Positions 30,735-34,533 of a stretch of 34,533 nucleotides of DNA are shown piece by piece. Each line of letters opens with the position of its first letter. Position 1 is the stretch's first letter. The position numbers were made by a program, and so were the translations under genes. The notes below the pieces were generated by a model. The model ran no database searches. It worked only from the letters and a program-made list of their open reading frames with translations, and was not told the origin of the DNA. Origin of the DNA: an uncultured Coriobacteriia bacterium (GTDB lineage Bacteria > Actinomycetota > Coriobacteriia > Coriobacteriales > QAMH01); NCBI GenBank assembly GCA_949879855.1, contig CATLBX010000006.1, positions 1 to 34,533 on the forward strand, read 5' to 3'.

Positions 30735-32981
30735 TTACTTCCGTGCGTTGAGGGCGACGGCATCGAAGCGGACGGTCTCGGTGCTCGGGACGGTCTCGAC
30801 GACGGTGCTCGACGTGAATCCGCGGTCGGCCTCGACCTCGTAGGACTCCACGAGCTCGATGTCGGTAAAGCCCGCCGCCTCCATCTGGCTGCGTAGCAGG
30901 TCTTCGGGGCGTGCGGCTTGGATGCTGTTGCCGATGCTACGCGCCTTCTCTACCACCGCCTCGTCGCGCGGCACGTCCGAGACGATCGTCTCGCAGATGA
31001 GCAGGCCGCCCGGCTTGAGCACGCGATAGAACTCCTCGAGTGCCTTGCCCTGGTCGTAGAGCAGGGTCATCACGTTGTTGATGTAGACGACATCGACCGT
31101 CCCCTCGCCGATGCCGGCCTCCATGAGGTCTTCGGGATAGGCGACCTTGAAGTCCATGTTGTTGGCCTTGAGGTTGTTCTTGCGCCAGGCGCGCTCGGAA
31201 TCCTCAATGGCCTCGGCGATGTAGCTCGGCGACCAATCCACGCCGATGACGCGACCCGTGCCGCCCACCTTCGCGCTGAACTTGAAACAACCCTTGCCGC
31301 GCCTGCATGCCACGTCGAGGACGGTCTTGCCCTTGAGAGCGGCCGCATCGGGCAGCGTCATCTTGCTCATGGACGCAAAGCCATATTCGAACTGCTTGCC
31401 GCCGTAGTACTCCCCGATCGTCTGACCGCCATCGGCCACCGTCTCGCCAGGCCGCACCGCCTCCTCGGCATTGATGTCGAGGGTGCGCACGCGCTCGGAC
31501 AGACTGCGGCGATGCTCGTCGACCTGCAGCTCGTCGTTGTGCGCGTAGTAAGCCTCGTTACCGTAATGGGCGATGAACTGCGTGGTCGTCTGGCGCGTCG
31601 TGAGCTCGGCCACCATGACGAGCATCTCGCGCCCATTGCCCCAGGCCTCCTCGAGGAACTTGAAGGCGTTGGTCATCTGGCCGTCGGCCGTCTTGACGAG
31701 CGGGTCGATCGCGTTGACCTCCTCACGGTACGCGTCGCTGATGGTCGCGAAGGCCTCCTCGCCTATCACCGTGCCGGCGAGCCTGCATTGCTCCATGAGA
31801 CGCTTGAGCTTGGCGATGACGAGACCTTCCTTGCGCTCGTAGCTGGGCTTGGCCGTGCCGGACGCGATCTTGCGGGCCAGCGCCTGTTCGCGTGAGCCCG
31901 TGACGATGCCGACGGTCTCGTCGATAGACGCGCCGTCGAGCAGCGCGGGCTTCGCGTCGCGCAGGATGTCGCGCAGCGAGATGACGACCTCCTCCTGTTC
32001 GAGGGCGTGGGCGCAGGCATTGGCGACCGCGTCGAGCATGAGGCCGAGCAGGGCCACGCGCTCGTCGAACTCGGCGCCACGGGCGCGGTTGATGATGTCG
32101 AGTCCCGCCTCGCCGGAGAGGATGCTCATGATCTGGTAGTCGGAGCGGTACTTGTCGAAGAGGTTGTAGTACACCGAAAAGCTGTCGGCGATGTCGTCGT
32201 CGCGCAGGAACTGTCCGATGAGGTCGCGGCTAATGGGCTTACCCATCTCCTCGTAGAGCGCGATGGCCTCGGCCAGGTCCTCCCAACCGCGGGCGGTGAC
32301 GAAGCTCTTGCCACCACCGGGCTTGGACTGCACGAGGTAGAAGCAATCGGGCTTGGCCTCGAGGAAGGTCGTGACCGCCGGATGGATGCCCTTTTGCGTG
32401 GCATAGCGCTTCCACGCGGCATATTCGGGTTCCACCTCGATCTCGCGCAGGCGGTCGAGCGTGACGATGTCGAACTCGTGCACCGACTTGTTGTACTCGG
32501 GCGGGTTGCCCGCGCACACGATGATCCAGTCATGGGGAATGCGATGGCGGCCGAAGGTCTTGAACTGCAGGAACTGGAGCATGGACGGGTAGAGCGTCTC
32601 GGAAACGCAGTTGATTTCGTCGAGGAAGAGGATGCCGGCACGCAGCCCCGTCTCACCCATGTAGTCGTAGATGGACGAGACGATCTCGCTCATCGTGTAC
32701 TCGGAGGAGTCGTACTCGAAACCCTCGAACTCGTTGTGCACGATGCGCGGCAGGCCAAGAGCGCTCTGACGCGTGTGATGCGTCATCGAGTACGAGACGA
32801 TGCCAATCTGCAGCTCCTGGGCAATCTGCTCCATGATGGCGGTCTTGCCGATGCCCGGCGCGCCGATGAGGAAGATCGGGCGCTGGCGTGCGGGGTTGAT
32901 CTTGTACATCCCCGCATCGTCCTTGAGGAGGTAGGCCTCGACGGAGTCCTTGATCTGTTCCTTTGCGTCGGCAATGTTCAT
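30735..32981 (-). CDS. MoxR-type AAA+ ATPase fused to SAM-dependent methyltransferase
   Basis: A 748-residue fusion. Residues 1-500 are a MoxR-like AAA+ ATPase: Walker A GAPGIGKT at 40-47, Walker B ILFLDE at 117-122, and a sensor-1-like stretch IIVCAGNPPEYN. A helical region ending TTTQFIAHYG is typical of MoxR proteins of this class. From about residue 535 a class I methyltransferase follows: VLDVACRRGKGCFKFS (motif I at about 554-563), RVIGVDWSPSYIAEA, VDVVYINNVMTLLYD, and VLKPGGLLICETI. The two domains are usually separate proteins. The frame is continuous across the junction (about 500-550). It is the downstream partner of the VWA gene, 27 bp away, a MoxR-VWA pair. The substrate of the methyltransferase is unknown. 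Confidence 0.88.
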   Translation of the reverse strand: MNIADAKEQIKDSVEAYLLKDDAGMYKINPARQRPIFLIGAPGIGKTAIMEQIAQELQIGIVSYSMTHHTRQSALGLPRIVHNEFEGFEYDSSEYTMSEIVSSIYDYMGETGLRAGILFLDEINCVSETLYPSMLQFLQFKTFGRHRIPHDWIIVCAGNPPEYNKSVHEFDIVTLDRLREIEVEPEYAAWKRYATQKGIHPAVTTFLEAKPDCFYLVQSKPGGGKSFVTARGWEDLAEAIALYEEMGKPISRDLIGQFLRDDDIADSFSVYYNLFDKYRSDYQIMSILSGEAGLDIINRARGAEFDERVALLGLMLDAVANACAHALEQEEVVISLRDILRDAKPALLDGASIDETVGIVTGSREQALARKIASGTAKPSYERKEGLVIAKLKRLMEQCRLAGTVIGEEAFATISDAYREEVNAIDPLVKTADGQMTNAFKFLEEAWGNGREMLVMVAELTTRQTTTQFIAHYGNEAYYAHNDELQVDEHRRSLSERVRTLDINAEEAVRPGETVADGGQTIGEYYGGKQFEYGFASMSKMTLPDAAALKGKTVLDVACRRGKGCFKFSAKVGGTGRVIGVDWSPSYIAEAIEDSERAWRKNNLKANNMDFKVAYPEDLMEAGIGEGTVDVVYINNVMTLLYDQGKALEEFYRVLKPGGLLICETIVSDVPRDEAVVEKARSIGNSIQAARPEDLLRSQMEAAGFTDIELVESYEVEADRGFTSSTVVETVPSTETVRFDAVALNARK

Positions 32982-33008
32982 GGCCCTGATCCTTTCTTCG
33001 AGACCGTC

Positions 33009-34533
33009 TTATCGCGTATGGGCGCGCTCGGCGCTCTTGAACCGGTTGATGCCATCCTCGTCGATGACCACGCGCATGGCCCACGGCGGCACGTTGGGAA
33101 GATGCGTCTCGCCGTTGTCGATGAAGACGAACGCCACATCGTAGGGCGGCATCTTGTCCGGGTAATAGCCCAGGCCGTCCGTGAAGTACAGCAATCCCTG
33201 CAGGTTCTCGAGCTCGCCGCGGTCCTGCAGGTCGGACACGTAATCGAACACGGGCCTGAAGTCGGTGCCGCCAAACCCGCGCACGTAGAAGCTGGCGAGG
33301 TAATCCTTGAGCTGGCCAGGGCTCGTGATTTTGGTATCGGACTGCACCTTCGCATCGCATTGGATGATGTGGATGTTCACCTTGCTGCCGAATTCCTCGG
33401 ACTGCATGAGGATGTCGAAGGTATGCTCGATGAAGCGCTTGCACAGCTGCCCGCTCACGGATTCGGACGTGTCGATGGCGATGACGAAGTCGCGCACCGT
33501 CTTGGTCTCCTTGTACTCGAGCGGCTCGACGAGCGGCATGTTGCCGTAGAGCTCGAGACCATAGGTGTAGAAGATGTAGTCGAACTCGTCATCGTTGATG
33601 CGCATGTCCTCGGACACCGTGGCAAAGCGCCGCAGAAAGTCGCTGTAATCGTAGGTCTTGCGGTTGGCGATGGCGAGGCTCGAGATCAGGTCGCGCGCCT
33701 CGTCGCCCCATTCCTTGGAGAAGGTCTCGAGGTTCATCTCGATCTGGCGACTGATCTCCTCCCACTCCTTCTCCTCGCGAGCGGTTTCGTCGTTGACCTG
33801 CTCTTCGACGTCATTTTCGCTGCTCGTACCTTCGAGCTCGTCGTTGGCCGTGTCGAGCCCCGCGCCATCGACGTTGCTGCTCGCATCCTCGCCCTCGTCG
33901 TCTTCGGATGCCTGCTCGTCATCACCGTCGTCCGATCCCTCCTCCATCTTCTGGTCGGAGGAATCGCTTTGGCTCACGTCCATCTCGCTTGTCGATTGCA
34001 GGTCCTGGGCGCTCGTGTCCGCCGATTCCCCGGCGCTCTCGTCCTCCTCGCCGATCTCCTCGATGTCGCCGGGCTTCTCCTCACCCTCCTGGTCGTTGAA
34101 GGCCGGCCAGGATTCGTGGTTGTCGCGCTCGAACAGCGCCTGCATTTCGACGATGTTGCTCTTCGAGTAGTTGAAGTAGGTGGCCCCCTCGGGGTTCTTC
34201 ATGATGCGGTCGAAGAGGTGGTAGAGCTTGGCCGGCATGAACGCTCCGACCGTCTGCTTGATCTGCGAGAGATAGTGCTCGCGGTCGGCATCTGCTTCGC
34301 TCGTGAAACGCGTCGCGCACATCTCCATGGCGACGCTCTCGACAATGACGTCGCATGCTAGCGACCATGCCTCGCGATTGGCAAGGTGGTCGCGGTCGTA
34401 GGGATGACGGAAGATGCAGTGCAGGACGAGGTGCAGGTAGTCGCGCACCGTCTCGTCGAAGGACTCCTCGAAGCGCGCGAGCACACTATAGGGCTCGAAG
34501 TAGATGTTCTTTCCGTCCGTCGAAAGCGGATAG
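33009..34533 (-). CDS. VWA-domain, metallopeptidase-like protein, N-terminus beyond the window
   Basis: The partner of the MoxR ATPase. The frame remains open to the right edge (LSTDGKNIYFEPYS before a GTG at 34484), so the true start is outside. The N-terminal part LHLVLHCIFRHPYD resembles the helix of DUF2201-type putative metallopeptidases, but the usual HExxH-like catalytic set is not complete. A long acidic, low-complexity linker (about 110 residues, Ser/Asp/Glu) follows. The C-terminal third is a VWA-like domain with a MIDAS motif DTSES, then FTDGLG, and ends in WAMRVVIDED. MoxR-VWA pairs act as chaperone-like complexes for metal-enzyme or protein assembly in other bacteria. The target here is unknown. 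Confidence 0.85.
   Translation of the reverse strand, partial: YPLSTDGKNIYFEPYSVLARFEESFDETVRDYLHLVLHCIFRHPYDRDHLANREAWSLACDVIVESVAMEMCATRFTSEADADREHYLSQIKQTVGAFMPAKLYHLFDRIMKNPEGATYFNYSKSNIVEMQALFERDNHESWPAFNDQEGEEKPGDIEEIGEEDESAGESADTSAQDLQSTSEMDVSQSDSSDQKMEEGSDDGDDEQASEDDEGEDASSNVDGAGLDTANDELEGTSSENDVEEQVNDETAREEKEWEEISRQIEMNLETFSKEWGDEARDLISSLAIANRKTYDYSDFLRRFATVSEDMRINDDEFDYIFYTYGLELYGNMPLVEPLEYKETKTVRDFVIAIDTSESVSGQLCKRFIEHTFDILMQSEEFGSKVNIHIIQCDAKVQSDTKITSPGQLKDYLASFYVRGFGGTDFRPVFDYVSDLQDRGELENLQGLLYFTDGLGYYPDKMPPYDVAFVFIDNGETHLPNVPPWAMRVVIDEDGINRFKSAERAHTR

Noticed and set aside
32007-34361. A 784-codon rightward open frame over the MoxR and VWA genes
   Set aside because: It is antisense to genes with Walker and MIDAS motifs; no conserved domain, composition typical of shadows.

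Overview
The window reads as chromosomal DNA of an anaerobic actinobacterium, most likely class Coriobacteriia (Eggerthellales/Coriobacteriales relatives). This is inferred from the GC-rich, strongly codon-biased core genes, the infC-rpmI-rplT and gcs-obg-proB groupings, a small 2[4Fe-4S] ferredoxin, and a phenylacetate-CoA-ligase-type gene beside a LysR gene. Genus cannot be fixed from the sequence alone. No tRNA, rRNA, CRISPR array, transposase or integrase was seen.

Layout. 1-1.85 kb: 5' part of dnaK (leftward, strong promoter), ferredoxin, GNAT acetyltransferase. 1.97-6.6 kb: first accessory patch, with an AAA ATPase with a winged-helix tail behind a 19-bp tandem repeat, a small membrane protein, a lipoprotein, an XRE repressor with an 18-bp palindrome, and a large MerR-type regulator. 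6.6-8.2 kb: REP-like repeats, a terminator, and the rplT-rpmI-infC operon with a structured leader/attenuator. 8.2-17.75 kb: a leftward housekeeping block of gap, rsmI, metG, tatD, an FMN-reductase-like protein with a long acidic extension, rsmA, a membrane glycosyltransferase and two small membrane proteins. 17.9-23.45 kb: an AT-richer second accessory island. It opens with a paralogue of the first ATPase, again behind phased short repeats, and carries a candidate radical-SAM RiPP cluster: a 161-aa unknown protein, a radical SAM/SPASM maturase, a six-cysteine precursor, a 37-aa zinc-ribbon-like protein, a membrane protein and a divergent XRE regulator. 23.5-27.3 kb: gcs-like, obg and proB. 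27.4-30.6 kb: a LysR regulator divergent from a CoA-ligase gene followed by a LysR effector domain lacking its DNA-binding domain. 30.7-34.5 kb: a MoxR-type ATPase fused to a methyltransferase, plus a VWA/metallopeptidase-like partner running off the right edge.

The most notable items are: (i) the candidate RiPP cluster with its promoter/operator inverted repeat; (ii) the two paralogous ATPases, each preceded by short repeats spaced about one helical turn; (iii) the HTH-less LysR effector protein; (iv) the MoxR-methyltransferase fusion; (v) a dispersed family of 31-bp GAGACA inverted repeats at gene 3' ends; and (vi) infC with a probable AUA start behind an attenuator-like terminator. Functional statements are from motif reading only; no database search was run.
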